Below, in pieces: positions 17,782 to 26,092 of a DNA stretch of 64,000 bases. Each line of letters opens with the position of its first letter. Within the stretch, counting starts at the first letter, position 1. Made by a program: the position numbers and the translations under genes. Under the pieces are notes generated by a model. The model was not told the origin of the DNA. It ran no database searches and saw only the letters and a program-made list of their open reading frames with translations. Source of the DNA: Streptomyces cyanogenus (GTDB lineage Bacteria; Actinomycetota; Actinomycetes; Streptomycetales; Streptomycetaceae). The stretch lies in contig NZ_CP071839.1 of the NCBI RefSeq assembly GCF_017526105.1, positions 8,656,001-8,720,000 on the forward strand, written 5' to 3'.

Positions 17782-19842
17782 GTGCGAGAAGACCACCCCG
17801 ACACCTCCGACCTCCACGCCCGCGTGGACGGGCTCCTCGCCGACCTGGCAGCCCGGCGCACCCCCCTGCCGCCGCCCCGCGAACGGACCCGGCTGCGCGA
17901 GGCCGCGGGCCTGTCCCCTGCACAGGTAGCGGACACCCTCGTCTGCCAGGCTCAGGACGTCGAGGCATGGGAGGCCGGGAAGCGGGAACCGCTCGGTATC
18001 CGTCGCACGGCCTACGCGCGGCTCCTCAAGGGCCTCAAGCACCTGGAGAAACCGAAACGGGACGACAAGCCCGTCCCCGGCGAGAGCACCGCAGCACCCG
18101 CAGCACCCGCACCCACACCGCCCGCACCGCCAGCACCGCCCGCCGGGCCGCAGCAGCCGACGCTTTTCCCCGCATCCGCCGAAGCATCACCACGCCCGTC
18201 AGTGGCCAGCGAACCCCCCGTCACGCCCACAGGACCGCTGGCCGTCATCGACCACGACAACCTCCTGGTCGCCCACTTCACCAACGGCACCCAGCTGCCC
18301 CTGGACGCGGACGACCTCGTCGGCCTGCTGGAGTGGACGCTGCGCAGCGGTCTGCACCAGGAAAGCCTGTCCCCCCACGGCAAGGACAGTGACCCGCTCA
18401 TCGTCCTGACCCCCGCAGCCATGGCCGCACTGCACCTGCCCACCCACCTCGAGGACCGAACCGCCCTGCGCCTTCCCACCGGCCATCCCGTCCTGACGCA
18501 GTTGGAGCAGGCAGGCTTTCTCCTCACCCGCCGCGGCTTCGGCCCGTGGGCGGGGATCTACCGGCCGGTCGTGAACAACAAGCGCGCCTCGGTACACGTT
18601 GCCGTTATGGCCTGGGGAGCCCTGTCCCAGGACGGGTGGAGTCTCCCACCGCTGCCGCCATCAGACCTGGCACGGCTGCTGGGCACCTACGCTGCCCGAC
18701 TCCTGACCCCCAGCGGCTCCACCGCGGTCTGCGGCGTCAGACTCATGACGGCCCTGCGGCCCCCCACCAAAGCGACTTACGACCCGGCCACCCTCAAATG
18801 GGTGTCCGGGCCCAACCCCGGCGCCCTGCACAAGCCGTTCGAGCCCGCGCCCCCAGAAGCCCCCGACGCCCACCCCCTGGCTCAAGGCCGCCCGCCGGAG
18901 CAGGCCATGGAGGAGGAAGCCTGGGACTGGAGCCGCCCGCCCGACCAGCAGGAGACAGCCGACTTCCCGCACGTCGTCGGACTCGACACCAACATGGCCT
19001 TTATCGTCGCCGCATCCAGGCTGTCCGTCGGCCGCAACGCCCCGCCCCGCCATGTCACGACACCCGCCTTCGACGAGAAGACTCCCGGCGCCTGGTACTG
19101 CGACCTCAGCCACGCCCCGCACGACCCGCGCCTGCCCTCGCCCTTCACCGCCACCGGCCAGGCCCCGACCAGGCCCGCCTGGTACACGACCATCACCCTC
19201 GCCTACGCCAAAGAACTCAACATAGAGGTCCGGCCCATCGAGGCCTACGTCCGCGACGATCACGGCCCGTACCTGGACCCCTGGTACACGCGGCTGAGAG
19301 ACGCCTACCTCGCCACCATGGCCGACCTCGGCGTGCACAAGGACATCCCCCAGGGCAACTACCTGGCCGCCATGAAAAAACTTTCGACGGCCGACCCCGC
19401 CCTGCTCGCCCTGCTCGCAGCCATCAAAGCCACAGGAAAAGGCGGCCTCGGAAAACTCCGCGAAGGCCCCCGTCCCCCCGCCGCCCCCTACACACGCTGG
19501 CCCGCACTCAACCAGCCCACCTGGCGCCCCGACATCCGCGCCGCCGTCATCTCACGCACCCGCGTCACCCTGCACCGCAAAATGCGCAGAATGCTCACCG
19601 AGACCGGCCGCAGCCCGCTTGCCGTCCTCTCGGACTGCGTCATCTACCCCGCCCACCAGCCGACCGCCCTCGACGTCGTCCCCGCCGGCCCCGACCAGAC
19701 CGGCATCAAGGGACTGCTGTGCTTAGGCGTCAACCCCGGCTTCGTCAAAGAAGAAGGCGTCCAGACCATGGCCTGGTACCAGCACCAGCACACCCAAGGC
19801 CTCAACCCCGCCCGCTACATCAAAGCCACCCCCGACGCCTGA
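17782..19842 (+). CDS. tap: telomere-associated protein Tap
   Basis: 686 residues. The N-terminus has a helix-turn-helix at about 37-72 ('REAAGLSPAQVADTLV ... WEAGKREP'), followed by an Ala/Pro-rich linker and a long C-terminal region with 'GPLAVIDHDNLLVAHF' and 'GIKGLLCLGVNPGF', the layout of Streptomyces Tap. Tap binds telomere 3' overhangs and recruits the terminal protein Tpg for end replication; primase-like activity has been reported for the family. The GTG start at 17782 has a poor ribosome binding site, but fits the family's N-terminus. tpg lies downstream, separated by an antisense tniQ gene. Confidence 0.88.
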   Translation: MREDHPDTSDLHARVDGLLADLAARRTPLPPPRERTRLREAAGLSPAQVADTLVCQAQDVEAWEAGKREPLGIRRTAYARLLKGLKHLEKPKRDDKPVPGESTAAPAAPAPTPPAPPAPPAGPQQPTLFPASAEASPRPSVASEPPVTPTGPLAVIDHDNLLVAHFTNGTQLPLDADDLVGLLEWTLRSGLHQESLSPHGKDSDPLIVLTPAAMAALHLPTHLEDRTALRLPTGHPVLTQLEQAGFLLTRRGFGPWAGIYRPVVNNKRASVHVAVMAWGALSQDGWSLPPLPPSDLARLLGTYAARLLTPSGSTAVCGVRLMTALRPPTKATYDPATLKWVSGPNPGALHKPFEPAPPEAPDAHPLAQGRPPEQAMEEEAWDWSRPPDQQETADFPHVVGLDTNMAFIVAASRLSVGRNAPPRHVTTPAFDEKTPGAWYCDLSHAPHDPRLPSPFTATGQAPTRPAWYTTITLAYAKELNIEVRPIEAYVRDDHGPYLDPWYTRLRDAYLATMADLGVHKDIPQGNYLAAMKKLSTADPALLALLAAIKATGKGGLGKLREGPRPPAAPYTRWPALNQPTWRPDIRAAVISRTRVTLHRKMRRMLTETGRSPLAVLSDCVIYPAHQPTALDVVPAGPDQTGIKGLLCLGVNPGFVKEEGVQTMAWYQHQHTQGLNPARYIKATPDA

Positions 19843-19874
19843 CCTCTCCCGCGCCGATGCCACCTGCCCCACAC

Positions 19875-20942
19875 CTACTGTGCCGGCCGCCACGGCATGC
19901 TCGTCATCCGCGCTCCCAAACGCCACGGAAGACACGACGCCTCCTCCAGCGGACCATGCACCGGAACCACACGATGCGGCTCCAACAACGCCAACGGCAC
20001 ACTCCGGGGATGCGCCCGCGCCTCCTGCCGCGCCACACGCTCGACGACCGGCACCGTATTGCGGTGCGACATCAGCCACGCCTCCAGCCCCCGATGCCCC
20101 CCGGCAGCCATTTCCTCACCCATCCCCAGCCGTTCACCCACCCACTGAACCCACCGCCCCGTCGACCACCCCGCAGGACCGCCCGCGAAACTGCGCCCCA
20201 CCGCCCGCTGCCGCTCCCGCACGGCCATCGCCTCCGCCACGACGACCGCCTCCGGATACACCACCAGGGGAACAGCCCACAGCGCCGAACGATCCACCCC
20301 CAAAACCTCCTGCCGCGCCCGCCACACCCCACGCCAGGCCATCTGACGGCACTGCCACCAATACACCGCCACCTGCTGCGCATCCGCCAGCAGAGCCCGC
20401 GCGTACAGACCCGTACGACGCTCCAGACCCACCCGCCGCACGTGCGCCTCCACCACCTCCGGCAACCGCCCCAGGCCGACCTGGAACTGCCCCCGACCCA
20501 CAGCCGTCCACCGTCCGTGCCGCACACACACCGCCCACTGCCCACCAGGCACCCGCCACACCGGACGCTCACCGAGCCCAGCCGCGCACAACCCACAGGC
20601 CTGCACCGGCATCCAGCTCTCCGGCCAGGCTTCCACCTTCACCTGGTGGCGGGCCCGGGGACCGATACCGCTGTCGCCGAGCGACACCAACGCCCGTTCC
20701 AGATGCGGCAAGGACCGTCCGCTAACCTCCGCCAGACGCTGACGCGCCACAGGCCCCAGACGCACCTCCTCAACACCCGGATCAACCGCCCGGATGGTCC
20801 TCGGCGCACCGATGTACTGAGCCAGCTCCTCGAAGGCCATCCCATTGCGCACCGCAAGCCGCCACAGATACGACGCGACCGTCTCGCCCCGCACCATCAC
20901 CACACGTCCCGGCAGCCGCGCGAGCGGATTCTCGATCCTCAT
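19875..20942 (-). CDS. tniQ: TniQ-family target-selection protein
   Basis: 355 residues from ATG 20942. The opening 'GETVASYLWRLAVRNGM' and 'FEELAQYIG' is the TniQ N-terminal signature, and C116, C119, C139, H142 form its zinc ribbon ('CGLC ... CVRH'). TniQ (TnsD-related) picks the target site for TniB/TniA transposases. It lies antisense between tap (32 bp from stop to stop) and tpg (69 bp between starts), on the same strand as tnsA-tniA-tniB but cut off from them by tap. This position suggests that target choice and telomere genes belong to one element. Confidence 0.82.
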   Translation of the reverse strand: MRIENPLARLPGRVVMVRGETVASYLWRLAVRNGMAFEELAQYIGAPRTIRAVDPGVEEVRLGPVARQRLAEVSGRSLPHLERALVSLGDSGIGPRARHQVKVEAWPESWMPVQACGLCAAGLGERPVWRVPGGQWAVCVRHGRWTAVGRGQFQVGLGRLPEVVEAHVRRVGLERRTGLYARALLADAQQVAVYWWQCRQMAWRGVWRARQEVLGVDRSALWAVPLVVYPEAVVVAEAMAVRERQRAVGRSFAGGPAGWSTGRWVQWVGERLGMGEEMAAGGHRGLEAWLMSHRNTVPVVERVARQEARAHPRSVPLALLEPHRVVPVHGPLEEASCLPWRLGARMTSMPWRPAQ

Positions 20943-21011
20943 AAAGCGATCGTCACAACCCCCGCCGCCGGCGCCACACAAACAAGCCACCCACCACGAA
21001 AGCTGCCCGCC

Positions 21012-21584
21012 GTGCCCCTGAGGCTGAGCGCCGACACCGTCCAGGAAGCCCTCGACCGGGCCGACTCCCGGCACTGGACCCGCAACCCGCCCCACTCCAT
21101 GCGAGCCCGGCTCACCTATCTCCTCAAGCACTACGAACCTGCTGCCCTGGCCCGTCGGCTCCAGACGACTCCCTCCTACTTCGACGCCCTGCTCGGCGCA
21201 CAGCAGGTACCGGAAGACCACCCGCTGCATTACGCGGTGGAACGCGAAATCGTCCGGATGTGGCAGCCCCGCGTCCGCCGCCGCGCCCACGCCACCATCC
21301 TCGCCAACGGCGGCCAGATGACACTCAGCTTCCGCGCATGGCTGGGATTCACCGCAACAGCCGGATCAAGCGACGACCCCCGCCTGCGCTTCCTGAGCCT
21401 GCACCTGGACGCCCCCTATCCGGAACGCCTGTTCACCGCCCGGCGCATCGGAGCACCGGAATCAGAACTGCAAGCCATCCTCAACGACGCCCTCAGCATC
21501 TGCTACTTCCACCGCGGCCGGCCCGCACACCCCCGCGAGAGCGTGAGCCTCGACCGCATCGACTTCCTGGAGTTCTACTACTGA
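21012..21584 (+). CDS. tpg: terminal protein Tpg
   Basis: 190 residues from GTG 21012, close to the usual 184-185 of the family. A helix-turn-helix-like segment ('ALARRLQTTPSYFDALL') is followed by 'RAWLGFTATAGSSDDPR' and 'PYPERLFTARRIGAPESE', ending 'IDFLEFYY', in the same order as Streptomyces Tpg. Tpg is covalently attached to the 5' DNA ends and primes the filling of telomere gaps together with Tap. The reading frame stays open far upstream through tap and tniQ DNA, but that part is spurious. Confidence 0.88.
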   Translation: MPLRLSADTVQEALDRADSRHWTRNPPHSMRARLTYLLKHYEPAALARRLQTTPSYFDALLGAQQVPEDHPLHYAVEREIVRMWQPRVRRRAHATILANGGQMTLSFRAWLGFTATAGSSDDPRLRFLSLHLDAPYPERLFTARRIGAPESELQAILNDALSICYFHRGRPAHPRESVSLDRIDFLEFYY

Positions 21585-21800
21585 GATCGTCCCGCTCCTC
21601 CCGTGCCCCGCAATGACCCGGGGAGCAGGTGGTTGATCCCGGTTGCCCTCACGCGCTGCTCGCCAGTGCCCATATCCGCATTCGGAGGCGCGGGGACCTG
21701 AAGTGCAGGCCGGCTCGCCCGGTTCTGGCGGACTGGTCGGCGCATCCTCAGCACCTGAGGTAGAAAGGACGTACGTGCAACAAGCGGCCCGGGGGGCACC

Positions 21801-22835
21801 ATGGTTCGCATAGCAGTCCGCAATGTCCGGTACAGAAAGGGAGGCCCCAACAAGGAGCTGCGCCTGGCCCTATGGGAGGTGTGGGGCTCGAAGTGCTACT
21901 GGTGTTCAAAGCCGGTGGAGTTCGGCTTCGTCCAGATCGACCACATCATCCCCAAGGACGTCAGCGAACCCCGAATGCGCGAACTCAAGCGCACTTACGG
22001 CCTGCCGCACGATTTTGACATCCACGATCCGAAGAACCTCGCGCCCATCTGCACTCCGTGCAACGGGGCGGAGAATAAGAGCAACGACACCTACGACGCC
22101 CCAATCGTGGTGACCCGTCTGAAGACGGCAGAGAAGCACCGGGCCAAGGTCATCGCTCACGTACAGAGGTTCGGGCTGTCCGGCAAAGTAGCCGCACATC
22201 TGCTGGAAGCCGCCACGGCGGATCTTAGCGATCCGGGCCTACGACAGGAGTTCCTGGACCACGCTCCCGCCGTCGTTCAGATCCTGGCAATGATGGATCC
22301 GGGACTCGGTGACTACCAATCCTTCCGCGAGGTGGAGGTGGCGGTCTGCGAAGACACGGGAAGATACCAGCGCGTTGACGTAACCCTGGACCGCCGGGGG
22401 CGTTCCGCGGTGTCGTTGCTGGAAGAGGTCTGCGAGACAGAACTGGCCGACACGCTCCAAGCCCCGGTTGTGCAGCTAATCGACGAGATTCACAACCGGG
22501 TAACCGCCGGATTCGAGGGCGCCGAATCGAGCGACCCGATCACCGCGGGGCCGCCCACCGATGACTTCATCACGCTTGACGTCGACTCCCTCGACTTCAG
22601 CCGCTTCGCCGGCGAGATCGAGTTCACCTTCAATGGCACCTTTGAGGGCAGCCTCTCAGCGTCCTTGGTACGTAGCAGCTCCGACGGTGACGGGACGGAC
22701 GAGCTGCAAGGCGACGCTGTAGTCAGCGGCACCTTCTCCATCGTGGCTGTCTGGGACCTCACGGACGATCCGGCCGACCTGTCTGCGGGCGAGTGCACCA
22801 TCGTCAACTGGGAGCAGGACCTCCACGTCTCGTAG
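21801..22835 (+). CDS. HNH endonuclease with unknown C-terminal domain
   Basis: 344 residues. N-terminal HNH nuclease: C32, C35 ('CYWC'), D47-H48 ('QIDHIIP'), N79 and C84, C87-N88 ('NLAPICTPCNGAENK'). The zinc site and catalytic His are all present. After a helical linker (about 100-240) the C-terminal 100 residues look beta-rich ('FAGEIEFTFNGTFEG', 'TFSIVAVWDL'), perhaps a sensing or binding domain. HNH plus a regulatory domain is common for defence effectors, but no partner gene is adjacent: tpg is 216 bp upstream and the DUF5131 gene 344 bp downstream. Confidence 0.78.
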   Translation: MVRIAVRNVRYRKGGPNKELRLALWEVWGSKCYWCSKPVEFGFVQIDHIIPKDVSEPRMRELKRTYGLPHDFDIHDPKNLAPICTPCNGAENKSNDTYDAPIVVTRLKTAEKHRAKVIAHVQRFGLSGKVAAHLLEAATADLSDPGLRQEFLDHAPAVVQILAMMDPGLGDYQSFREVEVAVCEDTGRYQRVDVTLDRRGRSAVSLLEEVCETELADTLQAPVVQLIDEIHNRVTAGFEGAESSDPITAGPPTDDFITLDVDSLDFSRFAGEIEFTFNGTFEGSLSASLVRSSSDGDGTDELQGDAVVSGTFSIVAVWDLTDDPADLSAGECTIVNWEQDLHVS

Positions 22836-23179
22836 CACGCTGGCAACCAGAGCCACAGGCTCCGCTGCCACGGTGCTGTCACAGTCACAGCGAACAGCGG
22901 TATCTAGACGCGACTGCGCGCCAGCTGTCGCGTTCGGCCGCCAACTAGCGTGCCCAACGGCCAACCATCGTGCTCAGTCACAAAGGCGAATAGGTCGTTG
23001 ACGGCACGCACACCTCGCAAAAATAGTGCCCATGTTCTATTTTTGAGAACCTGTGACAGCCTGCAGCGACGGATGGTTGGATGCCGATGTCTGGCGGCCT
23101 GATCGCTCGTTGAACACACCACAGGCTGCACACCGGGCCTGCGGGCGGCCGTGACCGCAGGAGGATGGGGAGCCGACGG
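22836..23179. promoter_or_regulatory. intergenic region with AT-rich inverted repeat
   Basis: This 344-bp gap precedes the DUF5131 gene. It contains CAAAAATAG at 23018-23026 and its exact complement CTATTTTTG at 23037-23045, a 9-bp perfect inverted repeat with a 10-base loop, striking in this GC-rich DNA. It could be a terminator for the HNH gene or an operator for the DUF5131 gene. No credible gene. Confidence 0.45.
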
Positions 23180-23935
23180 GTGAGTGACCGCAGTCCGATC
23201 GAGTGGACCGAAGCGACGTGGAACCCCACGACGGGCTGCGACCGGGTCTCGGACGGCTGCGACAACTGCTACGCGCTGACGCTGGCGAAGCGGCTCAAGG
23301 CCATGGGATCGGCGAAGTACCAGAACGACGGTGACCCCCGTACCTCCGGCCCCGGCTTCGGCCTGACCGTGCACCCGGACGCGCTGCGGGTCCCATTGGG
23401 CTGGAAGGCGCCGCGCACAGTGTTTGTGAACTCGATGTCGGATCTCTTCCACGCCCGCGTACCGCTGGATTATGTCCGGCAGGTCTTCGAGGTCATCGAG
23501 CAGACTCCACAACACACTTATCAAGTGCTCACGAAGCGAGCACGCCGACTGCGTCAGGTCGCCGACCGACTACAGTGGCCGGCCAACCTGTGGATGGGTG
23601 TGTCCGTGGAGAGCGCCAAGGAACTGTCCCGTGTCGACGACCTGCGGCAGGTCCCGGCCACGGTGCGTTTCCTATCGTGCGAGCCGTTGCTCGGTCCTCT
23701 GGACGGACTGGACCTGGCGGGCATTCACTGGGTTATCGCCGGAGGCGAGTCAGGTCCCCGCTTCCGCCCCGTGGAACAGGAATGGGTCACAGGAATCCGG
23801 GACGCCTGCCTCCAAGCCGACGTGGCCTTCTTCTTCAAACAGTGGGGAGGCCGGACCCCCAAGGCGTCTGGTCGGCACCTTCAGGGTCGGACCTGGGACC
23901 AGATGCCTATGCTCGAACCTGCGCCTGCAGGCTGA
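23180..23935 (+). CDS. DUF5131 (phage Gp37/Gp68-like) three-Cys-motif protein
   Basis: 251 residues from GTG 23180, which has GGGGAG seven bases upstream; ATG 23165 sits too close to its AGGAGG. 'IEWTEATWNPTTGC' opens the protein, and C20, C27, C30 form a C-x6-C-x2-C cluster reminiscent of radical-SAM enzymes. This is the partner of TcmP ('three-Cys-motif partner'), which is the next gene, here convergent with a 29-bp overlap of the 3' ends. The substrate of the pair is not known; nucleic-acid modification or repair has been guessed. Confidence 0.88.
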   Translation: MSDRSPIEWTEATWNPTTGCDRVSDGCDNCYALTLAKRLKAMGSAKYQNDGDPRTSGPGFGLTVHPDALRVPLGWKAPRTVFVNSMSDLFHARVPLDYVRQVFEVIEQTPQHTYQVLTKRARRLRQVADRLQWPANLWMGVSVESAKELSRVDDLRQVPATVRFLSCEPLLGPLDGLDLAGIHWVIAGGESGPRFRPVEQEWVTGIRDACLQADVAFFFKQWGGRTPKASGRHLQGRTWDQMPMLEPAPAG

Positions 23936-25028
23936 TCCGGCTCTTGGTCGTGAGCTTGCCCGGCGACTGGACGGTCACCACGCCGTCCTGCCGCATCTGC
24001 CGAGCCGCCTGCAAAGCATGCTTCGGCATCCAGCGGGCGGTCTCCGCCAGCAGCCACTCGCCGATGGCCTCCACCGTTGTGGCCCCGGCACTCAACCGCT
24101 GAGCGACCAGTTCGGCCAGCTCGTCGTCGATCAGACCTGCGGCCTGGAACAGGTCGAGCTGCCCGTCTGCCTTGGCGCCTCGGGTGCGTGGGTCGCGGAA
24201 GCTTTCGCCATCAAGCTCGTCGACCTTCCACATGGCGTCCTTCATCGCCCTCAGGCCTGCGGTGCTGCCGGTGCCGAAGACGAGATAGAGGGGCTGCCCA
24301 GTACGCGGAACGAGTTCGAACTGCAACTGGTAACCGAAGCCGGCCCGGCGCAGCGCATCCCGGTAGGTGCGCAACCACACGCGCCACTTCTCGTCGGGGC
24401 GCAGTTCGTCCGCAGCAGGGCTCCAGAAGCCGCGGCCACCGAAGACCGCGTCGAGGATGCCGGCGTTCAGATCCTCGCGGCGGCTGAACCAGTTGGGCCC
24501 GAAAGTGGTGATGACTTCGCTGGACCGGTTGCGAGCGATGCGGGACATCACATGCAGCGGTACGTTCACGCTGCCCCAGCTGTCGAAGATCCCCAGGATC
24601 GGCTGGCCCCACGCTCCGAGCTCGTCGAGGAGAGCGAGGCTGTCGCGACCTGCGTCGCCGCGCCGCACCTCCACCCGGACCGGCAGATCCCTGAGCGGCC
24701 CGAAACAGGAGACGAGTTCTGTCATCAGGTGCTCGTGGCGCGCCCGGTCCTTCTCGATGAATATCAAATGCACCCGCCGCGGGCTGAGGTGCATACGATC
24801 GGCCGCGTCATGGTGCAGCAGGCGGTCCAGGATGAACACAGGCGAGCCCGGCTCGCCGTTCTCATAGCGCCCCGGCCCGGCGAACGCGTCCAGGAGCGTG
24901 ACCCGGGGCCGGGAGTATCCGTTGCTCTGGGAGGTCTGCAGCAAGATCGGCCACCAGGCGTCCAGGTACCGCTGGTACAACCGGTGCTTGGCTGCGGTCG
25001 CTGGCTCCAGTTTCCATAACACGCCCAT
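23907..25028 (-). CDS. tcmP: three-Cys-motif partner protein TcmP
   Basis: 373 residues from ATG 25028, with AGGGGG upstream. 'LLDAFAGPGRY' (46-55) looks like an S-adenosylmethionine-binding motif I and 'LIFIEKDR' like motif II, followed by 'PILGIFDSWGSV'. The family is defined by its neighbourhood with the DUF5131 three-Cys protein, as here. The C-terminal 60 residues form a helical, winged-helix-like tail. A methyltransferase-like fold is likely; activity is unproven. A perfect 20-bp palindrome lies 33 bp upstream of the start. Confidence 0.85.
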   Translation of the reverse strand: MGVLWKLEPATAAKHRLYQRYLDAWWPILLQTSQSNGYSRPRVTLLDAFAGPGRYENGEPGSPVFILDRLLHHDAADRMHLSPRRVHLIFIEKDRARHEHLMTELVSCFGPLRDLPVRVEVRRGDAGRDSLALLDELGAWGQPILGIFDSWGSVNVPLHVMSRIARNRSSEVITTFGPNWFSRREDLNAGILDAVFGGRGFWSPAADELRPDEKWRVWLRTYRDALRRAGFGYQLQFELVPRTGQPLYLVFGTGSTAGLRAMKDAMWKVDELDGESFRDPRTRGAKADGQLDLFQAAGLIDDELAELVAQRLSAGATTVEAIGEWLLAETARWMPKHALQAARQMRQDGVVTVQSPGKLTTKSRISLQAQVRA

Positions 25029-25060
25029 CCGTGCCCCCTGTCCAGGATCGCCGCAGCCGG

Positions 25061-25080
25061 CGGCTGGCACGTGCCAGCCG
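25061..25080. promoter_or_regulatory. 20-bp perfect palindrome upstream of tcmP
   Basis: Arms CGGCTGGCAC and GTGCCAGCCG are exact reverse complements with no spacer. It lies 33-52 bp upstream of the tcmP start on the minus strand, a typical place for a repressor operator. Confidence 0.5.
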
Positions 25081-25472
25081 CATCCCCTAGTACCAGATGG
25101 TGGGCGCAACAACGTTCAACGTAAAGACCGCGTATCGGCCCCTGAGAGAGCCGGACGTTCAGCGTTTGTAGGACGTCGACGATGGGATCTGCCCAGGGAA
25201 GGGGGCGGCCGATTGGGCCCCGTCACGGAATCAGTCCCAAGCGGAGCGGACTGGTCACAGTCCAATCCTGTGGATCTCATCGTTGGGCAGTCCGTAAGGC
25301 GCACTCCGAACCCGGCCACTGAAGGCCATCTCGGGACTGGCGGCCGAAGGCAGGCGCGGTGCTGTGGGGCGCTGATCGTCTCATTTGCTGCGCCTTTGAC
25401 GCGCTTTTAGTCGCCGCACTAGAGTGAGTCCCCGATCAGATAACAGAGTCCGCTTGCAGAGGGGAGGCTGGC
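25081..25472. other. gene-free stretch
   Basis: About 390 bp between tcmP and the excisionase-like gene. ORFs here are short and unsupported. It should hold the promoter of the 25473 gene; I see no other clear element. Confidence 0.4.
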
Positions 25473-26069
25473 ATGCTGCTGACAACCGGGCAGGCGGCAG
25501 ACGAACTCGGCTGTGCGATCACCACCTTCCGCCGCCTCGTGCGCGCCCGCCTGCTGCCAGGCCTGTCCCGCCGTGGCGTACGCGTCATGATCCCCCTGGA
25601 CACGGTCCAAGCCCTCGCCACCCGCCGACGCGCCCCGCTGGAACAATTGGACGCCACGGAGATCGCCGTGCTACGTGTCGACGCAGCCCGCCCGGCCCCC
25701 GAGCCCGACCGGCCCTGGATCGGCTTCGCCGCCACCCTCACCCCCGACGACCTGCTCAAGGCCCTGCGCGGCTGGTGGCGCTGCGACCCGGTCAGCGTCG
25801 CCGCCGGGGGAGTGCTACCCGTGACCCTGTCGGGCTACGTCGTCGCCGTCCTGACCGGCCTGCAGGCATGGGAAAAGAGTTCAACCGGCCGCCACACCTT
25901 CTCCCAGGCCCGTCTGGCCGGCTACGTCACCGACCTGGCCGCACCCCGCATCACTCTCACCTCCCGCACGGACGGCGACCAGCACCTTGCCGAGTTGCTG
26001 CTGGGCACCCGCTTGCCCTCCGACTCCGGCGGGGCGATCGCCTACATCACCACCCACACCACCGGCTGA
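25473..26069 (+). CDS. excisionase/MerR-like helix-turn-helix protein
   Basis: 198 residues. The first 55 ('LLTTGQAADELGCAITTFRRLV ... IPLDTVQALATRR', abbreviated) are an HTH_17-type DNA-binding domain as in excisionases and small MerR relatives. The rest is not recognised. Its stop is followed after 23 bp by the 697-residue gene, which in turn overlaps the next HTH gene, so the three are likely one operon. It could regulate the operon or help load the following proteins on DNA. Confidence 0.65.
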   Translation: MLLTTGQAADELGCAITTFRRLVRARLLPGLSRRGVRVMIPLDTVQALATRRRAPLEQLDATEIAVLRVDAARPAPEPDRPWIGFAATLTPDDLLKALRGWWRCDPVSVAAGGVLPVTLSGYVVAVLTGLQAWEKSSTGRHTFSQARLAGYVTDLAAPRITLTSRTDGDQHLAELLLGTRLPSDSGGAIAYITTHTTG

Positions 26070-26092
26070 ACCGCCCCCCATAAGGAAGCCTC

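Noticed and set aside
17476..18042. Upstream extension of the tnsA-like frame
   Set aside because: It crosses the tap start and lacks family similarity; the ATG at 17475 has a good ribosome binding site.
18546..21000. Upstream part of the long plus-strand frame that ends in tpg
   Set aside because: Overlaps tap in another frame and tniQ on the other strand; low-complexity Arg/Pro sequence. Only the last 190 codons match Tpg.
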